Source: DASXKD01 sp963734725 (GTDB taxonomy: Bacteria; Actinomycetota; Actinomycetes; Streptosporangiales; Streptosporangiaceae). Taken from it: a DNA stretch of 64,000 bases. Positions 42,633-51,059 of this stretch are shown here, piece after piece (positions within the stretch are counted from its first letter, which is position 1; the number at the start of each line of letters is the position of its first letter). Both the position numbers and the translations under genes were made by a program. The stretch is from the NCBI GenBank assembly GCA_963734725.1, contig CAVTIX010000015.1, positions 186,001 through 250,000 on the forward strand, read 5' to 3'. The notes under the pieces are model-generated. The model saw only the letters and a program-made list of their open reading frames with translations. It made no database searches and was not told where the DNA came from.

Positions 42633-43865
42633 CTACAACGCGAGGCGGCGGGCGAGCAGTTCGCGTTCGGCCGGGTTAGCGGCCAGCTCGAGCGCTCGCT
42701 TGTTCGCCGCGCTGGCCTGCTCATAGTTCCCAAGCTCGGCCAGCAGCTCGGCACGCACCGCGTGGAACAGCCGGTAGCCGTCGAGGTCACCGGCCAGCGG
42801 CTCGATTTCGGCCAGCGCGGCCTGCGGGCCGAGCACGAACCTGGTGGCGACGGCGCGGTTGAGCCGGACGACCGGGGACGGTTGGAACAGCAGCAACCGG
42901 TCATACAGCGCCCGGATCCGGCGCCAGTCGGTATCGGCGTAGCGCCGCGCGGCCGCGTGGACCGCCGCGATGGCGGCCTGGATCTGGTAGGGCCCGGGGC
43001 GGTGCATCGGCATCGCCCGGGAGAGCAGCCGGGTCGCCTCGGCGATCAGCGCCCGGTCCCACAGCGAGCGGTCCTGGTCGGCCAGCCGGACCAGCCGTCC
43101 CCAGCCGTCGAACCGCGTGGCGGCGCGGGACTCGTGCAGCAGCATCAGCGCCAGCAGGCCCAGCACCTCGGGCTCGCCTGGCATCAGGGTGTGCAGCAGC
43201 CGGTTCAGCGTCACCGCCTGGGCCGCCAGGTCGCGGCGCGCCGGGGTGCGCCCGGCGCTGGCCAGATATCCCTCGTTGAACACCAGGTAGATGACGGCAA
43301 GCACCTCATCCAGCCGCATGCCGAGTTGGTCCGGGTCGGGGATGTGCACCGCCGCGCCGGTCTCCCGCAGCGCTTTGCGCGCCCGGGACAGCCGCTGCGC
43401 CATCGCCGGCTCGCTGGCCAGGAAGGCGGCCGAGATCTCGGCCGTGGTCAGCCCGCATACCACGCGCAGGGTGAGCGCGATCTGCGACTCCCGGGACAAC
43501 GACGGATGGCAGCAGGCGAAGATCAGGCCAAGCAGCTCATCTGCCTGGTCCCGGGCACCCCAGGGATCATTTTCGCCCGGGGGCGCCCGTGACGGCGGGA
43601 CCGCCGCGGCCAGCAGCGCCAGCTTCTCTTGGCCGGCGCGCTCCCGGCGGATCCGGTCCACCGCCTTGCGCCAGGCGGTGGTGGCCAGCCAGCCGCCCGG
43701 GTTCGGTGGCACGCCGTCGGCCCGCCAGTGCTCCAGCGCCTCGATGAACGCGTCCTGCACGGACTCTTCCGCCAGGGCGACGTCGCCGAGGCGCGCCGCC
43801 AGCGCAGCCCGGAGCCGGGTGGCTTCCCGCCGGTACGCGCGTTCCAGCTCACCCGCGTCGTCCAC
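42633..43865 (-). CDS. ECF42-type RNA polymerase sigma factor
   Basis: A 410-residue ECF sigma factor with a long C-terminal extension, the hallmark of the ECF42 (SigI/DUF6596) group. Region 2 includes DVALAEESVQDAFIEALEHW and GWLATTAWRKAVDRIRRE. Region 4 includes SRESQIALTLRVVCGLTTAE and FLASEPAMAQRLSRARKAL. From about residue 185, starting IYLVFNEGYLAS, comes a helical TPR-like domain that replaces an anti-sigma factor in control. Partner is the DGPF protein gene that faces it. Confidence 0.92.
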   Translation of the reverse strand: MDDAGELERAYRREATRLRAALAARLGDVALAEESVQDAFIEALEHWRADGVPPNPGGWLATTAWRKAVDRIRRERAGQEKLALLAAAVPPSRAPPGENDPWGARDQADELLGLIFACCHPSLSRESQIALTLRVVCGLTTAEISAAFLASEPAMAQRLSRARKALRETGAAVHIPDPDQLGMRLDEVLAVIYLVFNEGYLASAGRTPARRDLAAQAVTLNRLLHTLMPGEPEVLGLLALMLLHESRAATRFDGWGRLVRLADQDRSLWDRALIAEATRLLSRAMPMHRPGPYQIQAAIAAVHAAARRYADTDWRRIRALYDRLLLFQPSPVVRLNRAVATRFVLGPQAALAEIEPLAGDLDGYRLFHAVRAELLAELGNYEQASAANKRALELAANPAERELLARRLAL

Positions 43866-44045
43866 TCCAGCAGTCTCGCAGCGCAGGCCTGTGGGGAGCC
43901 GGGCAGGTGCATCGTCCCGGTCGCTTCCTCGCCGAGCAGGGGGGTGAGTGAGAATGAACCGGTGACGGGCTCTCCGGCAGGACCGGTGACCTTACGCTCA
44001 CAGCGGAGCAGGGCCACGCCGTTGCCGCGGCATCAGCGGCTATCG

Positions 44046-46064
44046 TCATGGCAACCGCAGCGCTTGCCGCGCGGCACCGGCGAGCAGGCTGGCGAACGAC
44101 GCCCTGGTCGCGGCCGTGCCCGGCCCAGAGCCGGTGTTGAGCACCTGCCGGACGTGCCCGGCACGATCGATGACGTACGCCTGGCCGGTGTGCCCGGTCG
44201 CCGCCCCCGCGGACAGGCTGGAGGCGGTCACCGCGTACGCCTGCCAGACTCGCTGCAGTTGCGGCAGTGAGCCGGTCAGGAATAGCCAGTTGGGCACCGC
44301 ATCCAGCCGCTCCCGGCGGTTAAAGGCGCCGATCACCGCGGCCGACCGGTAGCTGGGGCTGAGGGCGATCGCGACCAATGCCACATCGCGGGAACTGGCG
44401 CCGAGCAACTGGCCGGCGGCCCGGAACTCCTGGGCGACCGGGCAGCCGGTGGTGCAAGCCGGGTCGAGGAAGGTGAGCAGCACCGCCTTGCCGCGCAGGC
44501 TCACCAGCGACACCGACCGCCCGTGCTGGCCGGTGAGCTGGAACGGCGGCGCCGGGTAGTTCAGGCGGCCGTTCGGCCCGGCGATCGACTCGGCCAGGAT
44601 CGGATCGGCGGCCCGGCTGGCCTGGGCGGCCGCCATCGGGGCCGCGCCGAGCAGGATTACGCCGACCGCCCCGGCCGAGACCATCGAACGCACGCTCGCA
44701 GCGCCGATCGCCCGGCGCAGCGCGCCCGGCCGGAACCGGTCACGCCAGCCCCCGCCGCCGACAGCGGCGGCCGGGACCGCTCCACCGGTCAGGGCAGGCA
44801 TCCCGGTCTGCGCAGGCGCCGTGTCCTCGGCGGGCGCCACCGCCACGGCCTGAGCGGGCGCCACCGGCAAGGCCTCGGCGGGCGCCACCGCCACGGCCTG
44901 AACCGGCAGCACGGCCTGGGCAGGCGCCACGGTCTGCGCAGGCGCCGTTGCCGGGACGGGCGCCAGGGCCAGATACCCGGCGATGACCAGCAGCAGCAGG
45001 GGGATCATGCTGTTCGGGTCGGTGCCGAGCCCGCCGAAGAACCCGATGTCCTGGACGAGCACCCAGTCGGCCAGGCACAACACAGCCAGGAACACAATCG
45101 CCGCGCGCAGCAACCCGGGCCGGGCGGCCTGCAGCCACCGCGCCGCCAGCAAGGTGATGCCGAGGACGGCGAGGGCAACCACCATGAACAGGTTCACCGC
45201 GAATCCGTGCGCCTCGTCGAAGGCGGTGAACGCGCGGACGCTCGCGGCCAGGAACCCCGGCTGCGGGGTCTGCGCCATCGAGGAGGTCATCTCGGCCAGC
45301 GGGCCCCGCCTGCCGTGCGAGGCGCCCTGCCAGAACCCCCGGCCCGGCCACGCCTGCAGCACCGCCATCCCGGCGAAGAACACGCCCACGACCGCGAGCA
45401 CGGCCTGGCCCAGCCTGGGCGTGCGCCAGCACCGGCCCGGCAACGCGATGAGAACGCCCGCCGCGCAATAGAACGCCACCGCGCCCGGGGCGCCGGACAG
45501 CCAGGTCAGCCCCGGCGCGAAGATCCCGCCGAACGACTCGCCGAAGACCCAGACCACCAGGCCCCACCCCGCGCCGGCCAACCCGGCCAGCCGCGACCAC
45601 GGGCCATCGGCCGCGGCCATGAGCCAGATACCGATCCCCACCTGGATCCACACCGCCGCTGCTGCGGCCTGGACCGGGTGATACGACCACGTCGCGCCGC
45701 CCCAGTTCACCACGTGCTGTACCCACCCGGGCGAGCTGGCCGCCTCCGGCTGGATCACCTGCGACGGCAAGCCCACGGCCATGGCGGGCTGGGCCTGCAG
45801 CATCCCGTCGAAGATCCACAACAGGCCGAACCCGAGCCGCAGCAGCCGCCGCCCCGCGGGCTCGGCCGCCCACGCGGCGGCCTGCCCGGCGGCCAGGCCC
45901 GTCGTGCCCCGGGACGGGGCGAGCCTTCCCCTGGCCGCGGCCCACACCGCGCCGACCAGGCCGAAGATCAGCAGCGCGAGGATCCCCTGGTGGATCAGCG
46001 CCGCGCGGAACGCCGCGACCACCACCGGGTCGTTGGCGTCCAGCCCGGAGTTCATGCCCGGCAT
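44046..46064 (-). CDS. Polytopic membrane protein fused to a SCO/thioredoxin-like domain
   Basis: A 672-residue protein. The first 380 residues hold about 9 helices, beginning LIHQGILALLIFGLVGAVWA and including LGFGLLWIFDGMLQAQPAMA. A linker near 385-450 is made of Ala/Pro/Val repeats (such as VAVAPAE and VAPAQ). After a signal-anchor-like helix near 480 a SCO1/PrrC-type domain covers about 505-672: DPACTTGCPVAQEF has the copper/redox cysteines 537 and 541, and TGHTGQAYVIDRAG provides His625. SCO proteins deliver copper to cytochrome oxidase or handle thiols. ATG at 46064 has GGGAGGC upstream. A fusion to such a membrane part is unusual. Confidence 0.82.
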   Translation of the reverse strand: MPGMNSGLDANDPVVVAAFRAALIHQGILALLIFGLVGAVWAAARGRLAPSRGTTGLAAGQAAAWAAEPAGRRLLRLGFGLLWIFDGMLQAQPAMAVGLPSQVIQPEAASSPGWVQHVVNWGGATWSYHPVQAAAAAVWIQVGIGIWLMAAADGPWSRLAGLAGAGWGLVVWVFGESFGGIFAPGLTWLSGAPGAVAFYCAAGVLIALPGRCWRTPRLGQAVLAVVGVFFAGMAVLQAWPGRGFWQGASHGRRGPLAEMTSSMAQTPQPGFLAASVRAFTAFDEAHGFAVNLFMVVALAVLGITLLAARWLQAARPGLLRAAIVFLAVLCLADWVLVQDIGFFGGLGTDPNSMIPLLLLVIAGYLALAPVPATAPAQTVAPAQAVLPVQAVAVAPAEALPVAPAQAVAVAPAEDTAPAQTGMPALTGGAVPAAAVGGGGWRDRFRPGALRRAIGAASVRSMVSAGAVGVILLGAAPMAAAQASRAADPILAESIAGPNGRLNYPAPPFQLTGQHGRSVSLVSLRGKAVLLTFLDPACTTGCPVAQEFRAAGQLLGASSRDVALVAIALSPSYRSAAVIGAFNRRERLDAVPNWLFLTGSLPQLQRVWQAYAVTASSLSAGAATGHTGQAYVIDRAGHVRQVLNTGSGPGTAATRASFASLLAGAARQALRLP

Positions 46065-46228
46065 CGCAATGCCTCCCGCCACGCTCGCCCGGCCCGGCTG
46101 CCGGGCGCCCGAACGAACGTAAAACAGACAGCTCAGGCGGTTCATCGGGAAAACTGCCCGGTTTAGCGCCGACGGGTACCCATATTGGGGCCGTGCGCTC
46201 CGCGGCCCCGCCCTGACAAGCTGTACCC

Positions 46229-46801
46229 ATGGCAGAAGACCCTGGGCGCACCCTGGTGTTGTTCCGGCACGCCAAGTCAGCCTGGCCCGATGTCGCTGAC
46301 CACGACCGGCCGCTGGCGCCCCGTGGAATCCGCGCCGCCCCCGTCATGGGGCGCTGGCTCCGCGAGGCGGGCCTCCTGCCCGGCCAGGTGCTGTGCTCGA
46401 CCGCCCGCCGGGCCCGGGAGACCTGGCAGTTCGCGCAGGCCGGCCTGGCAGCCACGCCGCCGGTCACCTTCGACGCCAGGATCTACGAAGCCGCGGCGTC
46501 GGACCTGCTGGCCGTGATCCGTGAGGTTCCGCCCGCGACCGGCACGCTGCTGCTCATCGGGCACAACCCGGCGATCGAGGACCTGGCCCTGCTGCTCGCG
46601 AACGCGCCCGGCGCCGCGGCCGGACCCGGGCCCGCCGGTGCGGCGCCCGGCGACCTGGAACGGATGCGATCCAAGTTCCCCACCGCCGCGATCGCGGTCC
46701 TGGACTTTCACGGAACCTGGCCCGGACTGGCGCCGGGCCGGGCCCGGCTCACCGCTTTTGTCACGCCCCGCGACCTGGGTTCCGGGAACTCCGCAGGCTA
46801 G
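46229..46801 (+). CDS. sixA: SixA-type phosphohistidine phosphatase
   Basis: A 190-residue histidine-phosphatase-fold protein. The catalytic RH motif is LVLFRHAKSAWPD (His14), the second catalytic residues are in LLIGHNPAIEDLALLL and an arginine in CSTARRARETW completes the site. SixA enzymes remove phosphate from histidine on phosphotransfer proteins; relatives in actinomycetes also act on small phosphates. Residues 130-145 contain an Ala/Gly/Pro insert. ATG at 46229. Confidence 0.88.
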   Translation: MAEDPGRTLVLFRHAKSAWPDVADHDRPLAPRGIRAAPVMGRWLREAGLLPGQVLCSTARRARETWQFAQAGLAATPPVTFDARIYEAAASDLLAVIREVPPATGTLLLIGHNPAIEDLALLLANAPGAAAGPGPAGAAPGDLERMRSKFPTAAIAVLDFHGTWPGLAPGRARLTAFVTPRDLGSGNSAG

Positions 46802-46930
46802 TAGCGCCGGTCGTTCGGCAAAACAAGACATGCACCGGCGGGCGCCGTGTCGGCGCGGCGGCGGCCAGGCGGCGGCGCCGGTCGCGCGCGCGTCCTGGCG
46901 CGGCGACGGCCCCAGACGGCGGGCGGCGGG

Positions 46931-48592
46931 TCAGCCAGCGCGATCCAGCCAGCCGGTGATGCTGCGGGCCAGGGTCGGCATCGGGAGCGAGCCGTGGTCC
47001 AGGACCGCGCCGTGGAAGTCAGGCAACGAGAAAGCCGGGCCCAGGCGCTTGCGGGCGTCGTCGCGGATCCGGATGATCTCGAGCTTGCCGGTCAGGTAGG
47101 CCAGGGCCTGTCCCGGCATCACGATGTACCGGTCAACCTCGGCGGCAAGGAACTCCGGGGGCATGGGGACGTGCTCGGCCAGGAAGCCGAGCGCGCGCTC
47201 GCGGCCCCAGCCGAAGGCGTGGATGCCGGTGTCCACCACCAGCCGGGCGGCCCGCATCAGCGAGGTGCTGATCGAGCCGAGCAGGCCGCGATCGTCGGCG
47301 TACAGCCCGGCTTCCTCGGCGAGTTGCTCGGCGTACAGGCCCCAGCCCTCGGAGAACACCGCGAGGCTCCGCTGCCGCTGGAGCGCGGGCAGGCCGGTGA
47401 GCAGCTGGAGGCGGGAGAGCTGCAGGTGATGCCCGGGAACCGCTTCGTGGAAGGCCACCACTTCGGTGTCCCATCCGGTGCCGGCGGTGGGCCGCTTCGT
47501 GTTGAACCAGAACGTCCCCGGCCGGCCGCCGTCGAGGCGGGGCGGGGTGTAGTGCGGCGCGGCGCCGCTCACGGCAACGACCTCCGGCATGGGCGTGACC
47601 TCGCACGGCGGCGGAAGGGGCTCGGGGAAGAACTCCCCCGCCCGCGCCTCGGCCCGCCGCACGGCCGCGGTCGCCTGGCGTATGGCCTCATCGGGGGCAA
47701 CCTCCCCGTTGGAGTCCCGCAGGGCGGCAAATACCTCGTCCAGCCCGGAAAGTCCCACGCCGGCGCCCAGTTTCACGGCCCGGGCCTCCAGCGCCGCGAT
47801 GTGGTCCAGGCCGGTCTGATGCAGTTCTTCGGCGGACAGCGACAGGGTGGTGTAGATGCGGACCGCCCTTGCGTAATCCGCATCCCCGCCGGGCAGGCAC
47901 GCCAGGCCGGCCCGCTCGGGCGGCCGGGCCTGCGGGAGCAGTTCCCTGACCGTGGCCACCCACCTGGCCAGCGCGGGGTGCACCACCTCTTCGGCAGCCG
48001 CGCGGCGCTGTTCCTCCCATGCCGCCGTCGCCTGCCACCCCTGCGGTGGCCGGGGGGCGAGCACCGGGCTGGCGCCGGGGTCGGCCAGGACTCCCTCGGC
48101 CCAGGTGACCGCCCGCTCGGCCAGCGGGGCGACCGGCAGCCGGCCCTTGCGGGCCCCGGTCCGGAGCCGCTCTCCGAGCTGGTCGAGCCAGGCGCCGCTG
48201 CGCCGCAGCCGGGACAGGTAAGCCTCGGCCGCGGCCGAGTCAACCAGGACCGTCCGGGCCGCCACCGCCAGGAAGGCCGCCGGGCCCGCGTACTGCATCG
48301 CGGTGACCGTGTGCTCCGCCCCGGCCAGATCGATGGCCTCCCGCTCCCCTGCAGCCGCCTCCGTGGCGCAGTCGAGCGTGACGGCCTCCGCCGGCGTGAG
48401 CTCCCCGCCCGCTACCACATCGGCCTCATCGAGGAACCGCCCGACCTCGGCCCGCCAGGCCCGCCGGCCCTCCTCGCTCTCGTCCGGGACCAGGTCGTCA
48501 TACCCGGGGATGCCGTACATCGTGGCGGCGAACGGGTTCTCCTCCAGCCAGCGCCGGTGCACCCGGTCGGCCAGTTCACGTGCTGAAGTCAT
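46931..48592 (-). CDS. DUF885-family putative metallopeptidase
   Basis: A 553-residue protein of the DUF885 family, a gluzincin-like group of putative peptidases. The zinc motif AFHEAVPGHHLQLSRLQ, near residue 380, gives H-E-x-x-x-G-H. The C-terminal part with EGWGLYAEQLAEEAGLY carries the third ligand Glu in its family position. No signal peptide, so it is cytoplasmic. ATG start. Single gene, convergent with sixA. Confidence 0.88.
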   Translation of the reverse strand: MTSARELADRVHRRWLEENPFAATMYGIPGYDDLVPDESEEGRRAWRAEVGRFLDEADVVAGGELTPAEAVTLDCATEAAAGEREAIDLAGAEHTVTAMQYAGPAAFLAVAARTVLVDSAAAEAYLSRLRRSGAWLDQLGERLRTGARKGRLPVAPLAERAVTWAEGVLADPGASPVLAPRPPQGWQATAAWEEQRRAAAEEVVHPALARWVATVRELLPQARPPERAGLACLPGGDADYARAVRIYTTLSLSAEELHQTGLDHIAALEARAVKLGAGVGLSGLDEVFAALRDSNGEVAPDEAIRQATAAVRRAEARAGEFFPEPLPPPCEVTPMPEVVAVSGAAPHYTPPRLDGGRPGTFWFNTKRPTAGTGWDTEVVAFHEAVPGHHLQLSRLQLLTGLPALQRQRSLAVFSEGWGLYAEQLAEEAGLYADDRGLLGSISTSLMRAARLVVDTGIHAFGWGRERALGFLAEHVPMPPEFLAAEVDRYIVMPGQALAYLTGKLEIIRIRDDARKRLGPAFSLPDFHGAVLDHGSLPMPTLARSITGWLDRAG

Positions 48593-48974
48593 GCGGCCTT
48601 CCCCGATCGGTCATGGTTTCCGGCCTACCGCCCAGGCCCCTGCCCTGCCGAAGCCTAAGGCCCGGCGGCCGGGCGCCTGTCACCGGCTCGGCCGCAGGCG
48701 AGCGTGAGGACCCCGCAGCCCGGCTGATGGGGCCCTCCGCAGCCGGCGGATCGGCCGCCCAGGAGGGCTGATGGGCCGCCAGGCGTGATCGACATGGCGT
48801 AGCGGGACCTGCCTCTTGCGTAATTCCGCCCCGGCAACAGGAGCGAGTGGTGCACCCTGGGGGATCAACAGCACCCAGCGTGCGGTCGCTACCGCGATCC
48901 TGTCGCCGTGAACCCGTGCAGGATAAGCACGCCGCTGGCGAGGTGTACCTGCCAGGCCAGCAGCCGGGTGGAAG
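48593..48974. other. Intergenic region, no gene identified
   Basis: A 382-base divergent intergenic region between the DUF885 and M23-like genes. Small open stretches exist (for example WQVHLASGVLILHGFTATGS on the minus strand near 48900-48960) but no family could be named. No clear promoter or RNA was seen. Confidence 0.4.
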
Positions 48975-49892
48975 TTGAGCGCGCCCGCCGCGCCTGACCG
49001 AAAGCTGATCGTGTCCCGCACCGCTACCGTTGCCAGGCACCGGAAGCCGTCACGATCCTCACCCGCGCCTCCGGTCACGGCCGCCGCCCCGTACCGAACG
49101 CCTGCGCCGAGGACACGGCCCGTGCGGAACAGGCTCGCCCGGGTCGCGGTCGCGTTCGTTGCAGGCTCGGCTCTCCTGGCCTCCGGTTGGTTTGCCGCGG
49201 CCCACTGGAAGGAGCTGGCCTCCCACCCCGCCGCGGCGAGCCAAGCTGATGAGCTCGGCATGTCAATGGCCGGTGCCCTCCCTGACCTGGTCGGCAAGCG
49301 GGCAGCCGCGCTGGCCGGGCTGTTCACCCAGCCGCCCAAGATCGTCGGCATGGCCGTCGCCGGCCGCCCGGACCAGGCCGTGCCCCCGGCCGGCTACCTC
49401 AACCCGCTGCGCGCGGTAACCGGCCTCGTGCCCGAGCGCATCGACGAGGGCGTCGACTTCGCCGGGACCGGCCCGGTCTACGCGCTCGGCAACGCCGTCG
49501 TCACCAATGCGGGCGAGAACGCCGGGTGGCCCGGCGGCGGGTGGATCACCTACCGGCTCACCGATGGACCGGACGCGGGGCTGATGGTCTACCTGGCCGA
49601 AGACGTCACGCCGACCGTCCGGGCCGGCCAGCACGTGACAGCCTCAACCATGATCGCCCGCATGTGGAACGGCGGCGACGGCATCGAGACCGGATGGGCG
49701 CAGGCAACCGGGCTGTCCGCGGAATCGGAGCTTCCGGAAGCCGGCGGCATCGGCGGGGGCGGCCCGTTCCCGACCATGGTCGGGCTCAACTTCGACCACC
49801 TGCTCCAGTTGCTGGGAGTTCCGGCCGCGCCCAACGCCGCCGGCCCCGCTTACGGGACTCTGCCGGCCAAGTACCCGGCCCGCTGGAACTGA
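48975..49892 (+). CDS. M23-like (lysostaphin-fold) protein lacking metal ligands
   Basis: A protein of up to 305 residues with a basic, Pro-rich N-terminus, one membrane helix (VAVAFVAGSALLASGWFAAA at about 58-77) and an extracytoplasmic domain. Residues 150-250 resemble the M23 peptidase fold: RIDEGVDFAGTGPVYALGNA and VVTNAGENAGWPGG, then VRAGQHVTAS and GIETGWAQ. In active M23 enzymes the first motif has HxGxD and the last HLHFE; here the first His is Asp and the HxH is replaced by IETGW, so it is likely a non-catalytic binding protein. The start is uncertain: TTG at 48975, GTG at 49011 or GTG near 49122. Confidence 0.75.
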   Translation: MSAPAAPDRKLIVSRTATVARHRKPSRSSPAPPVTAAAPYRTPAPRTRPVRNRLARVAVAFVAGSALLASGWFAAAHWKELASHPAAASQADELGMSMAGALPDLVGKRAAALAGLFTQPPKIVGMAVAGRPDQAVPPAGYLNPLRAVTGLVPERIDEGVDFAGTGPVYALGNAVVTNAGENAGWPGGGWITYRLTDGPDAGLMVYLAEDVTPTVRAGQHVTASTMIARMWNGGDGIETGWAQATGLSAESELPEAGGIGGGGPFPTMVGLNFDHLLQLLGVPAAPNAAGPAYGTLPAKYPARWN

Positions 49893-49933
49893 CGGCGGAA
49901 GGAACGGGCCGGATGGCGGCGCCGGAGTAAGCC

Positions 49934-50872
49934 TCAGCGCCGGGCGGCGCCGGCCGGGTAGCGCGCGCCGGTGGTGTTGAGGCGCAGGCAGTACACCGAA
50001 CTGGTGGCGGTGATGAACAGGTCGTTACGTTTGGGGCCGCCGAAGGTGAGGTTGGAGACGACCTCCGGAATGCGCAGCTTGCCGAGCAGGGCGCCGTCGG
50101 GGTGGAAGCAGTGGACCCCATCGTGGGCGGCGGCCCAGACCCGGCCGGTGTCGTCGAGCCGGATGCCGTCGAAGGATCCCGCGTCGCAGGTGGCGAACAC
50201 TTCCCCGCCGGACAAGGCGCCGTCGCCGCCCACGTCGAAGAGCCGGATGTGCTTCTTGCGGGTATCGACGATGTAGAGCTGGCGTTCGTCGGCGGAGAAG
50301 GCGAGCCCGTTGGGGCGCAGGAATCCGTCGGCAGCGATGCGGACTTCGCCGGTCTCCGGCGCGACACGGTAGACGTGGCAGGCGCCGATCTCGCTGGGCG
50401 CCTTGTGTCCCTCGTAGTCGCTGTCGATGCCGTAGCTGGGGTCGGTGAACCAGACCGAGCCGTCCGACCGCTCCACGACATCGTTCGGGCTGTTGAGGCG
50501 CTTGCCCTCGTAGTGGCTGGCCAACACGGTGATCGAGCCGTCGGGTTCGGTGCGGGTCACCTGCCGGTTCCCGTGCTCGCAGCTGATCAGGCGTCCCTGC
50601 CGGTCCACGGTGTGGCCGTTGGCGTACCCGGCCGGCGCCCGGAACTCCCCGACCATGCCGGTGAGCTCGTCGAACCGCAGGATGCGGTCGTTGGGGATGT
50701 CGCTGAAAACGAGATAGCGGCCTGCCGCGAAGTAGGCCGGGCCTTCGGCCCACCGGCAGCCGGTGAACAGCCGCTGTGTCCAGGCGTCGCCGTCGCATCG
50801 CCGGAACCGTTCGTCCAGCACTTCAAGCTCGGTCCTGATCCTGTCCGACACGGCTGCTCCTGGGAATGACAT
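49934..50872 (-). CDS. SMP-30/gluconolactonase-family protein
   Basis: A 312-residue six-bladed beta-propeller of the SMP-30/gluconolactonase/LRE group, usually lactone hydrolases. Metal-ligand positions are visible: CRWAEGPAYF (Glu), RLNSPNDVVERSDG (Asn), RPNGLAFSADERQ (Asn) and SFDGIRLDDTG (Asp). ATG at 50872 (SFPGAAVSDRIRTE) is preferred to an upstream start at 50896. The gene faces the M23-like gene tail to tail. Sugar lactone or xenobiotic lactone substrates are possible. Confidence 0.9.
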   Translation of the reverse strand: MSFPGAAVSDRIRTELEVLDERFRRCDGDAWTQRLFTGCRWAEGPAYFAAGRYLVFSDIPNDRILRFDELTGMVGEFRAPAGYANGHTVDRQGRLISCEHGNRQVTRTEPDGSITVLASHYEGKRLNSPNDVVERSDGSVWFTDPSYGIDSDYEGHKAPSEIGACHVYRVAPETGEVRIAADGFLRPNGLAFSADERQLYIVDTRKKHIRLFDVGGDGALSGGEVFATCDAGSFDGIRLDDTGRVWAAAHDGVHCFHPDGALLGKLRIPEVVSNLTFGGPKRNDLFITATSSVYCLRLNTTGARYPAGAARR

Positions 50873-51004
50873 GGCTCTAGCTTTAGCAGGAAGCAACTCC
50901 CAGACCTAACCGGCAGGTCGCCCACGACATGCTCGGATGGGCAATGGAAAAATGCGCATAACGTGACGTGGCCCGAGTGGGCCCGCGGGCAGCCGGGAGA
51001 AGCT

Positions 51005-51055
51005 ATGAAAATCGCCGGATCGGTTGCCCTGGTCACCGGGGCCAACCGGGGGTGA
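51005..51055 (+). pseudogene. 16-codon stub of a short-chain dehydrogenase gene
   Basis: GGGAGA, then ATG and a short frame reading MKIAGSVALVTGANRG followed by TGA. VALVTGANRG is the start of the NAD(P)-binding Rossmann motif of SDR enzymes (TGANRGIG). Only the first 16 codons remain. The stop is 4 bases before the start of the flavin reductase gene, so it may now work as a leader that couples translation. Confidence 0.65.
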
Positions 51056-51059
51056 GCAG

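Noticed and set aside
44523..46166. Large plus-strand ORF opposite the membrane-SCO fusion
   Set aside because: Its composition is the Arg/Gly/His/Gln pattern of an antisense shadow; the minus-strand frame has helices and the SCO motif.
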